A model generated the notes under the pieces. That model did no database searches. It saw only the letters and a program-made list of their open reading frames with translations, and was not told the DNA's origin. From Cyanobium sp. Cruz-8D1 (GTDB lineage Bacteria; Cyanobacteriota; Cyanobacteriia; PCC-6307; Cyanobiaceae), in assembly GCF_024345975.1 (NCBI RefSeq), contig NZ_JAGQCD010000025.1, positions 1 through 52,811 of the forward strand: a stretch of 52,811 bases of DNA. Reading direction: 5' to 3'. Every line of letters begins with the position of its first letter. Position 1 is the stretch's first letter. A program made the translations under genes and the position numbers. Positions 21,736 to 29,567 of the stretch are shown piece by piece.

Positions 21736-22532
21736 ACAAGACGACGACGTCATCCCATTCAGCTGCAGCTCTCGCCTCGATGGATCACCCCGCTCTGGTC
21801 TCCCGCTCCTGGAATGGCACGCCGATTTCTCGGCGCACCGCCGACGGCTATGTCAATGCCACGGCCATGTGCAGGGCCAACGGCAAGCAATGGTCGAAGT
21901 ACCGGGAGAGCGACCGCTGCCAGACCTATCTCGATGCCCTGGCTGAAACCTCCGAAATTCGGATGTTTGACCTGATCGAGTCCCGCCAGGGTCAGGGCGG
22001 CGGAACCTGGGTCCATCCCCAGGTCGCGGTCGATCTGGCCCGCTGGATCAGCGCACCGTTCGCGGTGTGGATGGACGGCTGGTTCCTGGAGAGCGTCCAG
22101 CAGGCGCAGCCGGCACCGATAGAAACGACTGCGCCCCGGCTTCGGGAAGCCGAGGTGATCAACCTGGTGGAACGCAGCATCGTCGTGTTCGAGCGGCTCG
22201 GCGGCCTGGATGAACGCGACGAGCTCCTGTTCAAGGACATCGTGCGCAGCAACGTGCTGACCGCGAGCTCGGGCCTGCTGCCTGGCGCCCCGACTGACGA
22301 GGAGCTCACCTTGGGGGATGCCTGGCTGGAGGTGTTCCAGCAAGTGCTGCCGCGCAGCCAGTTCTGCGCAGCCGGCAAGCTCGTAGCCAGGGCATACCGC
22401 GACGAGTTCGGAGAAGAACCCCCTCGCCGCCAACAGTTTGTGGATGGGGCACCGCGCCAGGTCAAGAGCTATCGCCGCTCCTGGTTGATCGAGACCCTCC
22501 AGCGCTTCCGCGCCCAGCTGACAGGGGGCTGA
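21732..22532 (+). CDS. KilA-N domain protein
   Basis: 266 residues. The KilA-N (DNA-binding APSES-like) domain occupies residues ~20-125: SWNGTPISRRTADGYVNATA, MCRANGKQWSKYRESDR, then GQGGGTWVHPQVAVDLARWI and FAVWMDGWFLE. The C-terminal half (AEVINLVERSIVVFERLGG and onward) has no recognised domain. KilA-N proteins in temperate phages are regulators or antirepressor-like factors. The gene starts ATGA-coupled to the preceding gene. It may help set the lysis/lysogeny choice. Confidence 0.9.
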   Translation: MNKTTTSSHSAAALASMDHPALVSRSWNGTPISRRTADGYVNATAMCRANGKQWSKYRESDRCQTYLDALAETSEIRMFDLIESRQGQGGGTWVHPQVAVDLARWISAPFAVWMDGWFLESVQQAQPAPIETTAPRLREAEVINLVERSIVVFERLGGLDERDELLFKDIVRSNVLTASSGLLPGAPTDEELTLGDAWLEVFQQVLPRSQFCAAGKLVARAYRDEFGEEPPRRQQFVDGAPRQVKSYRRSWLIETLQRFRAQLTGG

Positions 22533-22591
22533 TGGCTGGCACCAACACCATCTTTGGCACCGATGCCGGCACACCGCTATCAGACCGATGA
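22532..22591 (+). CDS. 19-residue mini-ORF, degenerate copy of the 21649 leader
   Basis: An ATG overlapping the KilA-N stop opens a 19-codon frame, MAGTNTIFGTDAGTPLSDR, whose stop overlaps the next ATGAACAA start. The segment matches the end of the membrane-protein gene (21649-21735) in both DNA and peptide. Perfect overlap at both ends suggests a translational coupling leader rather than a functional protein. Confidence 0.45.
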   Translation: MAGTNTIFGTDAGTPLSDR

Positions 22592-22905
22592 ACAATCTGA
22601 CGACCTTGAGGGCGTGGTCCACGCCCTCCCTGAGTCCCATTCAGGATGGTTCGACCTCATCAAGAACCCTCATTTCAACTGAGGGTGTCCCACCAGCCTG
22701 CGGCTCGAAGGGTGTGAATTCAGTTCACACCCCTGGCAATAAGCAGGCTGCCACCGATGTCTGCAACGTGCTGGACATCGGCAATCCTCGCCAGGCCTTA
22801 ACTGAGGTGAGCGCCGACGAGAGGGGTGTCATTTCAGCTGACCCCCTTGGCGGTGGGCACTGCAGGGATTCCGCCGCGGTTGTCCTGCTTTCGGAGGTGG
22901 CCTGA
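22588..22905 (+). CDS. Doubtful 105-residue frame containing palindromes
   Basis: The frame begins ATGAACAA, coupled to the mini-ORF, and ends in a TGATG overlap with the excisionase-like gene, which argues for translation. Against it: the protein has no recognisable fold, and its DNA carries several inverted repeats sharing a TTTCAGCTGA-like core (around 22669, 22710 and 22833). It may be a decayed duplicate of the KilA-N gene's 5' region that now works as a regulatory spacer. Confidence 0.4.
   Translation: MNNLTTLRAWSTPSLSPIQDGSTSSRTLISTEGVPPACGSKGVNSVHTPGNKQAATDVCNVLDIGNPRQALTEVSADERGVISADPLGGGHCRDSAAVVLLSEVA
22710..22732. promoter_or_regulatory. Perfect 9-bp palindrome upstream of the excisionase-like gene
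   Basis: GGGTGTGAA, five bases (TTCAG), TTCACACCC. A related imperfect copy (GGGGTGTCA ... TGACCCC) follows near 22827-22850. Both share the TTCAG centre. They could be operators for the excisionase-like gene 170 bases downstream or RNA hairpins in the leader. Confidence 0.55.
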
Positions 22906-23144
22906 TGGAGAACCAGACGACCCCACCCCCATCCGGACGTCACCGTGTCTGGGTGACGACGGCAGAAGCCTGCGCTGCTCTGGGGATGAGCCGCGAAACC
23001 CTCCGCCAGCTGCGGCTCCGGGGGGTGCTAACCCCAGGCAAGCACTACCGCCGCTGGGGCTGCACCCAGGGCCGTGGGCCCCTGCAGTGGCATCTGGAGA
23101 ACGTGGAGGCCACGATCACCGGCTGGAGCCGGCGGCACTTGTAG
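22905..23144 (+). CDS. Excisionase-like helix-turn-helix protein
   Basis: 79 residues. VWVTTAEACAALGMSRETLRQ is a clean MerR/excisionase-type HTH, followed by LRLRGVLTPGKHYRRWGCTQGRGPLQW, the wing, and a last helix ending in basic residues. Small HTH proteins of this sort near an integrase direct excision. The start overlaps the preceding stop (TGATG). The integrase lies 1.2 kb further on the opposite strand. It could equally be a Cox-type regulator. Confidence 0.75.
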   Translation: MENQTTPPPSGRHRVWVTTAEACAALGMSRETLRQLRLRGVLTPGKHYRRWGCTQGRGPLQWHLENVEATITGWSRRHL

Positions 23145-23293
23145 AGGTCAATGGCCGCAATGGATATGCAGCCCACCTGAGCAGGCCTGGGCCCCTGCAG
23201 GCAGCGCCCGCACTGCCTCGATGCCCTTGCGGATGCTGCGGTTGCTGCGACTATTTCGATTATGGTTCGAGTGGCCTTCTGTTCCTCCCGCCC
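23145..23293. promoter_or_regulatory. Control region ahead of the HTH/PIN toxin-antitoxin pair
   Basis: 150 bases without a gene, ending in an AT-richer run (gactatttcgattatggttcg) 23 to 44 bases before the antitoxin ATG, the only stretch nearby that could hold a -10 box. I could not assign a confident -35. Confidence 0.3.
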
Positions 23294-23767
23294 ATGGCCG
23301 TCGCTCTCCCCAGCTCCATTGAGCCCGTGATCCCCACGGCTGAGGCGGCTGAGGCCGCAGGGGCGAGCTTGCGCGATCTCGCCGGCTTCCGGGCCAGCCA
23401 TGGCCTGCGGCAAGCCAGCCTCTCCCTCGATCTGGAAGGTGGCCAGCGCGCATCCGTTCCCATCCCAGCCGCGGTGTTGGAGTTGCTGCAGGGAATCCTG
23501 GTGCAAATGGCCCAGGGCAATGCCGTCACGCTGGTGCCGGTGCACGCCGAGCTGACCACCCAGCAGGCCGCTGATCTGCTGAACGTGTCGCGGCCCTTCC
23601 TGATCGAACGGCTGGAGCAAGGGGAGATCCCCTTCCGCAAGGTCGGCACCCACCGGCGCATCCGCCTGACCGACCTGATGGCCTACAAGCACGCCATCGA
23701 TCAGCAGCGAGCCGCGGCCCTCGATGAGCTGGCAGCCCAGGCCCAGGAGCTGGGCATGGGCTACTGA
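23294..23767 (+). CDS. Antitoxin with excisionase-type HTH (partner of PIN toxin)
   Basis: 157 residues from ATG 23294; the open frame extends further upstream but the 5' part is shadow-like. The N-terminal half has a short beta-rich stretch (ASLSLDLEGGQRASVPIPAAV). The C-terminal half reads LTTQQAADLLNVSRPFLIERL and EIPFRKVGTHRRIRLTDLMAY, the HTH_17 domain used by antitoxins paired with PIN_3-type toxins. It should repress the operon and block the downstream RNase. The toxin GTG begins one base after its stop. Confidence 0.85.
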   Translation: MAVALPSSIEPVIPTAEAAEAAGASLRDLAGFRASHGLRQASLSLDLEGGQRASVPIPAAVLELLQGILVQMAQGNAVTLVPVHAELTTQQAADLLNVSRPFLIERLEQGEIPFRKVGTHRRIRLTDLMAYKHAIDQQRAAALDELAAQAQELGMGY

Positions 23768-23768
23768 G

Positions 23769-24338
23769 GTGAATCGCTTCACCGTCGTCTACGACGCCTG
23801 CGTTCTCTATCCCGCTCCACTACGCGATCTGCTGATGCGCCTGGCGCTCACGGATCTCTACCGGGCCCGCTGGAGCGACCAGATTCATGAGGAGTGGATC
23901 AACGCCGTCCTGCGGAACCGGCCTGATCTCTCCAGAGCGCAGCTGGAGCGCACCCGCTCACTGATGAATGCCCATGTGCGTGATGCGCTGGTGGATGGCC
24001 ATCAGCCCCTGATCCCAGCCCTGGAGTTACCGGACCCGAATGACCGCCATGTTCTGGCCGCCGCCATCCAGTGCGGAGCTGATCTGATCCTCACCTTCAA
24101 CCTGGATGATTTCCCAGAGCAGGCCCTCGCGAGCTACGGCATTGGCGCCTGCCATCCCGATCCGTTTCTGGTGGATCAGCTGAACCTGGATGCCGAGCGG
24201 GTCTGCATGGCGATGCGGCAGCACCGGGCCAGCCTGAAGAAGCGGCCCAAGACAGTTGAGGAGTACCTGGCAACCATGGAGGAGCAAGGGTTGTGCAGGT
24301 TCTCGCAGGCCGTGCGGCACTACGCCGCTGAGCTCTGA
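23769..24338 (+). CDS. PIN domain toxin (VapC-like RNase)
   Basis: 189 residues from GTG 23769. Metal-binding acidic residues of the PIN fold are in place: Asp in VVYDACVLYPAPLRD, Glu in DQIHEEW, Asp in LPDPNDRHVLAAA and Asp in LILTFNLDDFPEQAL. PIN toxins of this class cleave RNA. The gene runs into the 3' end of the integrase gene on the other strand (19-base overlap). With YefM-YoeB this is the second toxin-antitoxin pair in the prophage. Confidence 0.88.
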   Translation: MNRFTVVYDACVLYPAPLRDLLMRLALTDLYRARWSDQIHEEWINAVLRNRPDLSRAQLERTRSLMNAHVRDALVDGHQPLIPALELPDPNDRHVLAAAIQCGADLILTFNLDDFPEQALASYGIGACHPDPFLVDQLNLDAERVCMAMRQHRASLKKRPKTVEEYLATMEEQGLCRFSQAVRHYAAEL

Positions 24339-25630
24339 GCGCGTATCCCCTGGCCCAGCCGTTGTTCCGCCTTGGCGAAGGCGTCATCCACGACGTCATC
24401 CCCGCACCAGCGGCTGTAAGCCGCCAGGTGGGTCTGAACGCTGTGACCCATCGCAGCGGCCACCACCTTGGGCGGCAGGTCGCAGATCACGTGGGCCCGG
24501 TGGGCGTAGCCATGCCGGCAGGAGTAGGGCACCAGTTTCTCGCCCTTGGCCTCGTACTCACGCCGTAGCTCCTTCCAGAGCGGTCGATTCATCAGGTAAT
24601 GGCCCACGTAGCCACCGCCCAAACCAGGCTGCATCGGCGGCAGCTCCTGGGTTAGGAAGCGTTCCTCCAGGCGCCAGCCGTCTGCCCAGTCATCACAGGG
24701 CAGCGGGCGCAACACCCTTGGCCGGGTCTTGCCGCGGGAGGCGACCTTCTCATACATGCACCAGAGCCGACCCTGGCGGATCTGCAGATGTTGGAGCTCC
24801 TCCGGGCGCAGTCCGTAGGCCGCCATCAGCTGAAAGGCAAAGCGCCAGCGGGCATCCGGGATGGCCCGCACCAACGCCAGGATGTGCTCCACCTCCAGGG
24901 GCGTCGTGATCGCTTTCGCCGCACGCGATCGGCCCACGAACACCGCCAGATCCTGAGGCGGCTCCCAGTCCTCGCCCAGCCGCCGCTCCGCAACGGCCCA
25001 ACGCAGCAGGGCGGCAGTCGACTGAATCTGAATCTGGCGGGTGCGTCCGCCCGGCTTGTCCGCCCAGATCCGGGCCAGGGTCTCCAGCAGCTGCTTTGCG
25101 TTCTGCGGCGGGGCAACCGCAGCCACCGCACCGAGCACGTGGTTCATGTGGTGCCGGTAGACCCGATGCCAGGTCGACGGCTTGATCTCGCCGCTGATCA
25201 GCTTGTGCTCCCGGAAAGCAGCGATCAGCTCTTCCCAGTCCGCCGGGGCCAGCACTGCCGCCATTCCCCTGTGCCTGGGCCTGCCGGGGTGCCCTGTCTG
25301 AGTACCGCGGCCTGAACCGAACTCCACCTCTGCTGCCCTCGATCCATCGGCACGGGGCATGCGTGCCACGCAGGCATCGGGCTCGATGCCCTGCTGGAAC
25401 TCCTCGTAGACCTGAACCACCGCATCGCGGATGTGGTCGATCTGGTCGCACTCCCACGGAATGGGAAGAAGCACCTGCCGGCGCCTGCCCCGTCCAGCCC
25501 CAGCAGCGATGTTCAGGCGCGCATGACCACGGTGATTGAGCACCGTCCAGCCACGACGGCAGCCCTTCTGAGACAGGGCGTGAGACACCACCGCCCTGAT
25601 CGTGTCCTCCCAGTCACGGGCCGCCGGCAT
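24320..25630 (-). CDS. int: Tyrosine recombinase, phage integrase
   Basis: 436 residues. The catalytic domain is legible: Arg in AAYGLRPEELQHLQI, His-x2-x in YSCRHGYAHRAHV, a His/Trp position in AMGHSVQTHLAAYSRW with the nucleophilic Tyr. The N-terminal part carries a core-binding helical domain (TWHRVYRHHMNHVLG). It catalyses integration at the tRNA-Gly, whose 3' end is 128 bases away. It is convergent with the PIN toxin gene. Repeated CTCAC motifs lie immediately upstream of its ATG. Confidence 0.93.
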   Translation of the reverse strand: MPAARDWEDTIRAVVSHALSQKGCRRGWTVLNHRGHARLNIAAGAGRGRRRQVLLPIPWECDQIDHIRDAVVQVYEEFQQGIEPDACVARMPRADGSRAAEVEFGSGRGTQTGHPGRPRHRGMAAVLAPADWEELIAAFREHKLISGEIKPSTWHRVYRHHMNHVLGAVAAVAPPQNAKQLLETLARIWADKPGGRTRQIQIQSTAALLRWAVAERRLGEDWEPPQDLAVFVGRSRAAKAITTPLEVEHILALVRAIPDARWRFAFQLMAAYGLRPEELQHLQIRQGRLWCMYEKVASRGKTRPRVLRPLPCDDWADGWRLEERFLTQELPPMQPGLGGGYVGHYLMNRPLWKELRREYEAKGEKLVPYSCRHGYAHRAHVICDLPPKVVAAAMGHSVQTHLAAYSRWCGDDVVDDAFAKAEQRLGQGIRAQSSAA

Positions 25631-25661
25631 GTGAGACGTTTGGTGAGATGTTTCGTCTCAC
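25631..25661. promoter_or_regulatory. CTCAC repeat cluster at the integrase start
   Basis: GTGAGACG at 25631-25638 and CGTCTCAC at 25654-25661 are a perfect 8-bp inverted repeat, with a third GTGAGA copy between them, so three CTCAC units are spaced about 12 bases apart. Adjacent to both the integrase ATG and the attachment site, they could be integrase arm sites or an autoregulatory operator. Confidence 0.5.
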
Positions 25662-25757
25662 AGCCTGGCACGGGCAATCAGGCGCTGGCAGAGGCTGGAA
25701 GCCCTAACGCCAGTCGCAGCAAGGGCTTTGAGCCGAAAACCCTTATTGAGAAAAGGA

Positions 25758-25828
<71 letters not shown>

Positions 25829-25983
25829 GTCAGTACAGACGTACTGGAGCTGGTTGCCTGAATCCAGCTGCAGCATTATGGCCTGCACCGGATCACCGAC
25901 ACCGGAAGATCCCCTCCTGAGCGTCTCCAGGTTTGACCCCCCCCACACCGTCCACCCCGCCGCCGACAGCGTCGGACTTGCCG

Positions 25984-27372
25984 ATGGCTGTGGTGGATAC
26001 GGCGGACCTGCCTGCCGGTGAACGCCGCCGGGTGCTGCTGGCCTACGGCATGGGTGACGCTGGCACGGGGATGGCCGCCTCCCTGATCGGCTTCTATCTG
26101 TTCATCTTCTACACCTCAGCGGCCGGTCTGCCGGCCTGGATGGCCGGCCTGGTGCTGATGGTGTCGCGGCTCTGGGATGCCATCAACGACCCGGTCGTGG
26201 GCTGGCTGAGTGACAAGACGCGCAGCTCCTGGGGCCCCCGGCTGCCCTGGATCCTCGGCAGTGCCGTGCCCCTCGGCTTCGCCATGGCCCTGATGTGGTG
26301 GCTGCCGCCGGGGGGGCCGTGGGTCAAGTTTGCCCTGTTCGTGGCCATCTCCGTGGTGGCCAACAGCCTTTACACCTGCGTCAACCTTCCCTATTCCGCC
26401 CTCGCCGCCGAACTCACCACCAACGTCAACCTGCGCACCCGCCTCAACAGCGCCCGCTTCACCGGCTCGATCATCGCCGGCCTGGTGGGCATCGTGCTGG
26501 GGGGGGTGCTGCTGAAGGATCTCCAGAACCCCGACAGCTACCTGCAGGTGGGGATCATCTCGGGGGTGCTGATCACCTGCTCCACCCTGCTGTGTGGCTG
26601 GGGCATCGCCCCGGCGGCGCGAAACTGCCAGCGGCCCACGAGCCAGCGGGGAACGACACGGAGGCTCCTGGCACGGGTCGGCAGCAACGGGCGCTTCCAG
26701 ATGGTGCTGGGTCTGTACCTGCTGCTCTGGTGCGCCCTGCAGATCATGCAGACGGCGGCGCTGATCTTTCTGCCGGTGGTGATGCGGCTGCCGGAAGGCT
26801 GGAGCAACTGGATCCTGCTGCCCTTCCAGGTCAGCACCCTGATCGGGCTCCAGCTCTGGACCGGCATCGCCCGGCAGCGCGGTCGGCTCACGGCCCTGTA
26901 CTGGGGCGCCGCCCTCTGGATCGCCGCCTGCCTGATGGCCATGCTGCTGGTGCCGCTCGATACCACGATCGGTCCAACCGCCTCGGCAGGGAATCTGCTG
27001 CGGCTCTGTGCCCTGGTGGTGACGATCCTGATCGTGGGCCTGGGGGCCTCCACCGCCTACCTGATCCCCTGGGCCCTGCTGCCGGACGCCATTGATGCCG
27101 ATCCGGAGAAGCCCGCCGGGCTCTACAGCGCCTGGATGGTGTTCACCCAGAAGATCTGCATCAGCCTGGCCCTGTTCTTCTTCGGCAACCTGATGAGCCT
27201 CAGCGGGTACCAGGCGGCCCGGGGCATCCTCCAACCCGACAGCGCCCTGCTGGCGATCCGGATGTGCATGGGCCTGATCCCGGCGCTGCTGGTGGTGCTG
27301 GGTCTGGTGGTGATGCGTCGCTGGCCTGAGCGGGGCCCCCACCCGGAGACCCTGACGGCCACCACACCATGA
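25984..27372 (+). CDS. MFS transporter, GPH (sugar:cation symporter)-like
   Basis: About 462 residues from ATG 25984; a TTG at 25933 preceded by an AGG would add a Pro/Thr-rich leader. About twelve hydrophobic segments are seen. The loop after TM2, SRLWDAINDPVVGWLSDKTRS, is the GPH/MelB-type signature of MFS_2 proteins, and a second half-repeat contains PEGWSNWILLPFQ. It probably exchanges or imports a small solute across the inner membrane; the substrate cannot be told. The following permease gene overlaps its last four bases. Confidence 0.8.
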   Translation: MAVVDTADLPAGERRRVLLAYGMGDAGTGMAASLIGFYLFIFYTSAAGLPAWMAGLVLMVSRLWDAINDPVVGWLSDKTRSSWGPRLPWILGSAVPLGFAMALMWWLPPGGPWVKFALFVAISVVANSLYTCVNLPYSALAAELTTNVNLRTRLNSARFTGSIIAGLVGIVLGGVLLKDLQNPDSYLQVGIISGVLITCSTLLCGWGIAPAARNCQRPTSQRGTTRRLLARVGSNGRFQMVLGLYLLLWCALQIMQTAALIFLPVVMRLPEGWSNWILLPFQVSTLIGLQLWTGIARQRGRLTALYWGAALWIAACLMAMLLVPLDTTIGPTASAGNLLRLCALVVTILIVGLGASTAYLIPWALLPDAIDADPEKPAGLYSAWMVFTQKICISLALFFFGNLMSLSGYQAARGILQPDSALLAIRMCMGLIPALLVVLGLVVMRRWPERGPHPETLTATTP

Positions 27373-28118
27373 AGCCACCGCGGTGGCTGCAGCGACTGGG
27401 ATCCAGCCTGATGATCGGCGGTCAGGCCGTGAGCGCCATCGCCCGCGGCCGCATCGGCATGGTGGATCTGATCCAGGAACTGCTGGAAGCCGGGCCGGGC
27501 AGCTTCCTGATCGTGCTGATCACGGCCCTGGCCGCCGGCACGGTGTTCAACATCCAGGTGGCGGCGGAACTCTCCAAGCAAGGGGCCAGCTCCGCCGTGG
27601 GAGGGCTGCTGGCCCTGGGCCTGTCGCGGGAGATCGCGCCGCTGCTCACCGCCACCCTGCTCACCGGCAAGGTGGCCACGGCCTATGCCGCCCAGCTGGG
27701 CACCATGAAGGTGACCGAGCAGATCGATGCCATCACGATGCTGCGCACCGACCCGGTGCAGTACCTGGTGGTGCCACGGGTGCTGGCCATGGTGGTGATG
27801 GCGCCCGTGCAGTGCCTGCTGTTCTTCTGGATGGCGATCTGGTCGGGCCAGGTGAGCAGCACGCTGCTGTACAGCATTCCACCGACGGTCTTCTGGAACT
27901 CGGTGAGGATCTGGATGAAGCCCGACGACCTGCCCTCGATGCTGCTCAAGGCGGTGGTGTTCGGTCTGATGATCGCCGTCATCGCCTGCGGCTGGGGGCT
28001 CACCACCCGCGGCGGACCCAAGGAGGTGGGCACCAGCACCACCGGCGCCGTGGTCATGATTCTCGTCAGCGTCGCCCTCGTCGACGTGCTGCTCACCCAG
28101 TTGCTCTTCGGCCAATGA
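27369..28118 (+). CDS. MlaE-type ABC transporter permease
   Basis: 249 residues. The MlaE/YrbE fold is recognisable: ALAAGTVFNIQVAAELSK, LSREIAPLLTATLLTGKVA, AAQLGTMKVTEQIDAITML, TDPVQYLVVPRVLA and CGWGLTTRGGPKEVGTSTTG at the C-terminal end. Permeases of this family move phospholipids between membranes or envelope layers with an ATPase and an MCE-domain protein, neither of which is adjacent here. Five or so membrane segments. It overlaps the transporter before it and the DUF3119 gene after it, so all three are coupled. Confidence 0.92.
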   Translation: MKPPRWLQRLGSSLMIGGQAVSAIARGRIGMVDLIQELLEAGPGSFLIVLITALAAGTVFNIQVAAELSKQGASSAVGGLLALGLSREIAPLLTATLLTGKVATAYAAQLGTMKVTEQIDAITMLRTDPVQYLVVPRVLAMVVMAPVQCLLFFWMAIWSGQVSSTLLYSIPPTVFWNSVRIWMKPDDLPSMLLKAVVFGLMIAVIACGWGLTTRGGPKEVGTSTTGAVVMILVSVALVDVLLTQLLFGQ

Positions 28119-28552
28119 CCACCACCCCCTCCTCCCCCCCGGACAGCACCGCTGACGAGGTGGTGCTCCAGCCCCGCTTCTGGGTACCGCTTGGAATGCT
28201 GCTGCTGGCGGCCGCCTCGCTGGGCCTGCGGCCGCTCTGGGGTGGCGTTGTCTGGCTGGCCCTGGGGACGGGCGTGATGGGGCTGTTCCTGCTGCTGCAG
28301 ACAGCCCTGCTGCGGTTGCGCTTCGCGCCGGAGGCTCTGCTGGTGGCCCGCCGCGACACCGTGATCCGCCGCTTCCCCTACGACGCCTGGATCGGTTGGC
28401 GGGTCTGGTGGCCAGCCCTGCCGGTGCTGTTCTATTTCCGGGAGGAGAAGAGCCTCCATCTGCTGCCGATGCTGTTCGACGCCACGGCCCTGCGGCAGCA
28501 GCTGGAGCTCCGCCTGCCACCCGCCAGCCCCGCTCCCCACGCTCGCTCCTGA
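28115..28552 (+). CDS. DUF3119 family membrane protein
   Basis: 145 residues. Two adjacent hydrophobic helices (VPLGMLLLAAASLGL and WGGVVWLALGTGVMGLFLL) are followed by a cytoplasmic or lumenal domain with DTVIRRFPYDAWIGWRVWWP and LFYFREEKSLHLLPMLFD. That tail and the position between MlaE permease and DUF3086 fit the cyanobacterial DUF3119 family, whose function I do not know. The start overlaps the permease stop. Confidence 0.8.
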   Translation: MTTTPSSPPDSTADEVVLQPRFWVPLGMLLLAAASLGLRPLWGGVVWLALGTGVMGLFLLLQTALLRLRFAPEALLVARRDTVIRRFPYDAWIGWRVWWPALPVLFYFREEKSLHLLPMLFDATALRQQLELRLPPASPAPHARS

Positions 28553-28583
28553 ATCTCCCTGCTGCCTTGCTTCCCTTCCTGCC

Positions 28584-29522
28584 ATGAGCGACCAACCCGA
28601 ACCGCCCGCCACCAACCCAGCGGAACCCACCCCCCAGGCCCCCGCCACAGCCGACGGGGATCTGATTGCCCTGGCCCTGACGGAGCTGAGGCAGCGCCGT
28701 GACGAACTCCTGGGGGAGATCAGCCAGCTGGAGGCCCGCCGGCAGCAGATCAACCAGGAGATCGCCGGCAGTTTCGCCGGCCAGTCGGATGCCATCGCCC
28801 GGCGGCTCAAGGGCTTCCAGGAGTACCTGGTGGGGGCCCTGCAGGATCTGGCCGCCGCGGCCGAGCAGATGGAGCTGGTGGTCCAACCGCTGGTGGTGCA
28901 GCCCTCCCCCCTCGATCAGACGCCGGGCGGCCTCGACACCAGCGACGCCCGGGAGGCCGCCGTGGCCCCCGCCGCCGCCGGCCTGTTCAGCGACGATGCT
29001 GACCTGATCCGGGAACGGTTGGGGCAGTTCGGCGGCCAGCCCGATTTCTACGCCGATCCCTGGAAGCTTCGCCGCACCCTGGAGACCTCGGCCGCCACCA
29101 GGCTGGAGGACTGGTTCCTGTCCCAGGGGGGGAGGGGCGCCCAGGCCAGCGGCGGCAGCCGCAGCCGCAACGCCCTGGCGGCGGCGGCGGCGATCGCCAT
29201 CCTGGGGGAGCTCTACGGGGAACGCTTCCAGACCCTGGTACTGGCCAGCCAGCCGGAGCGGCTGGGGGAATGGCGCCGGGGACTGCAGGACGGCCTGGGG
29301 CTCAGCCGTGACGACTTCGGCCCCGCCAGCGGCATCGTGCTGTTCGAGCGCCCCGATGCCCTGATCGAGCGGGCCGACCGGCTCGAGGAACGGGGCGAGC
29401 TGCCCTTCATCGTGATCGACGCCGCCGAGCAGGTGATCGAGATTCCGATCCTGCAGTTCCCCCTGTGGCTGGCCTTCGCGGCCGGTCCCGGTGAGATCGA
29501 CGCCGAAGCCGATCTTTACTGA
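28584..29522 (+). CDS. DUF3086 family protein
   Basis: 312 residues. An N-terminal coiled coil (LTELRQRRDELLGEISQLEA) is followed by a linker and a globular C-terminal part with WKLRRTLETSAATRLEDWFL, LGELYGERFQTLVLASQPE and ELPFIVIDAAEQVIEIPILQ. This matches the cyanobacterial DUF3086 family as I remember it, often next to plsY. Function unknown; it is soluble, with no signal peptide. Confidence 0.8.
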   Translation: MSDQPEPPATNPAEPTPQAPATADGDLIALALTELRQRRDELLGEISQLEARRQQINQEIAGSFAGQSDAIARRLKGFQEYLVGALQDLAAAAEQMELVVQPLVVQPSPLDQTPGGLDTSDAREAAVAPAAAGLFSDDADLIRERLGQFGGQPDFYADPWKLRRTLETSAATRLEDWFLSQGGRGAQASGGSRSRNALAAAAAIAILGELYGERFQTLVLASQPERLGEWRRGLQDGLGLSRDDFGPASGIVLFERPDALIERADRLEERGELPFIVIDAAEQVIEIPILQFPLWLAFAAGPGEIDAEADLY

Positions 29523-29567
29523 CCCTTCAAAACCGGTGGGCCCGGCGCGCACCCCTTTCCTTCTCCC

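Larger units (their letters stand above)
1..25757. mobile_element. Prophage, right-hand part (left end outside window)
   Basis: The block holds phage hallmark genes: small and large terminase, DUF4055-type portal, scaffold-like protein, primase-helicase, ssDNA-binding protein, KilA-N protein and a tyrosine integrase. The integrase sits against the 3' end of a tRNA-Gly gene, the classic arrangement for tRNA-targeted integration. Late and primase genes read leftward from about 16.3 kb; early and lysogeny genes read rightward from about 16.4 kb to 24.3 kb, with the integrase facing them. I found no second copy of the tRNA 3' end in the window, so the left attachment site, major capsid, tail and lysis genes presumably lie before position 1. 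Whether the phage is still inducible cannot be judged from this half. Confidence 0.93.

Noticed and set aside
1..25757. CRISPR array or diversity-generating retroelement in the prophage
   Set aside because: No regularly spaced direct repeats and no reverse transcriptase motifs were found.
25662..25757. AAGGG...CCCTT hairpin between integrase and tRNA as a terminator
   Set aside because: The stem (about 9 bp with one G-U) is plausible but lacks a T-tract on the tRNA strand; too weak to list.
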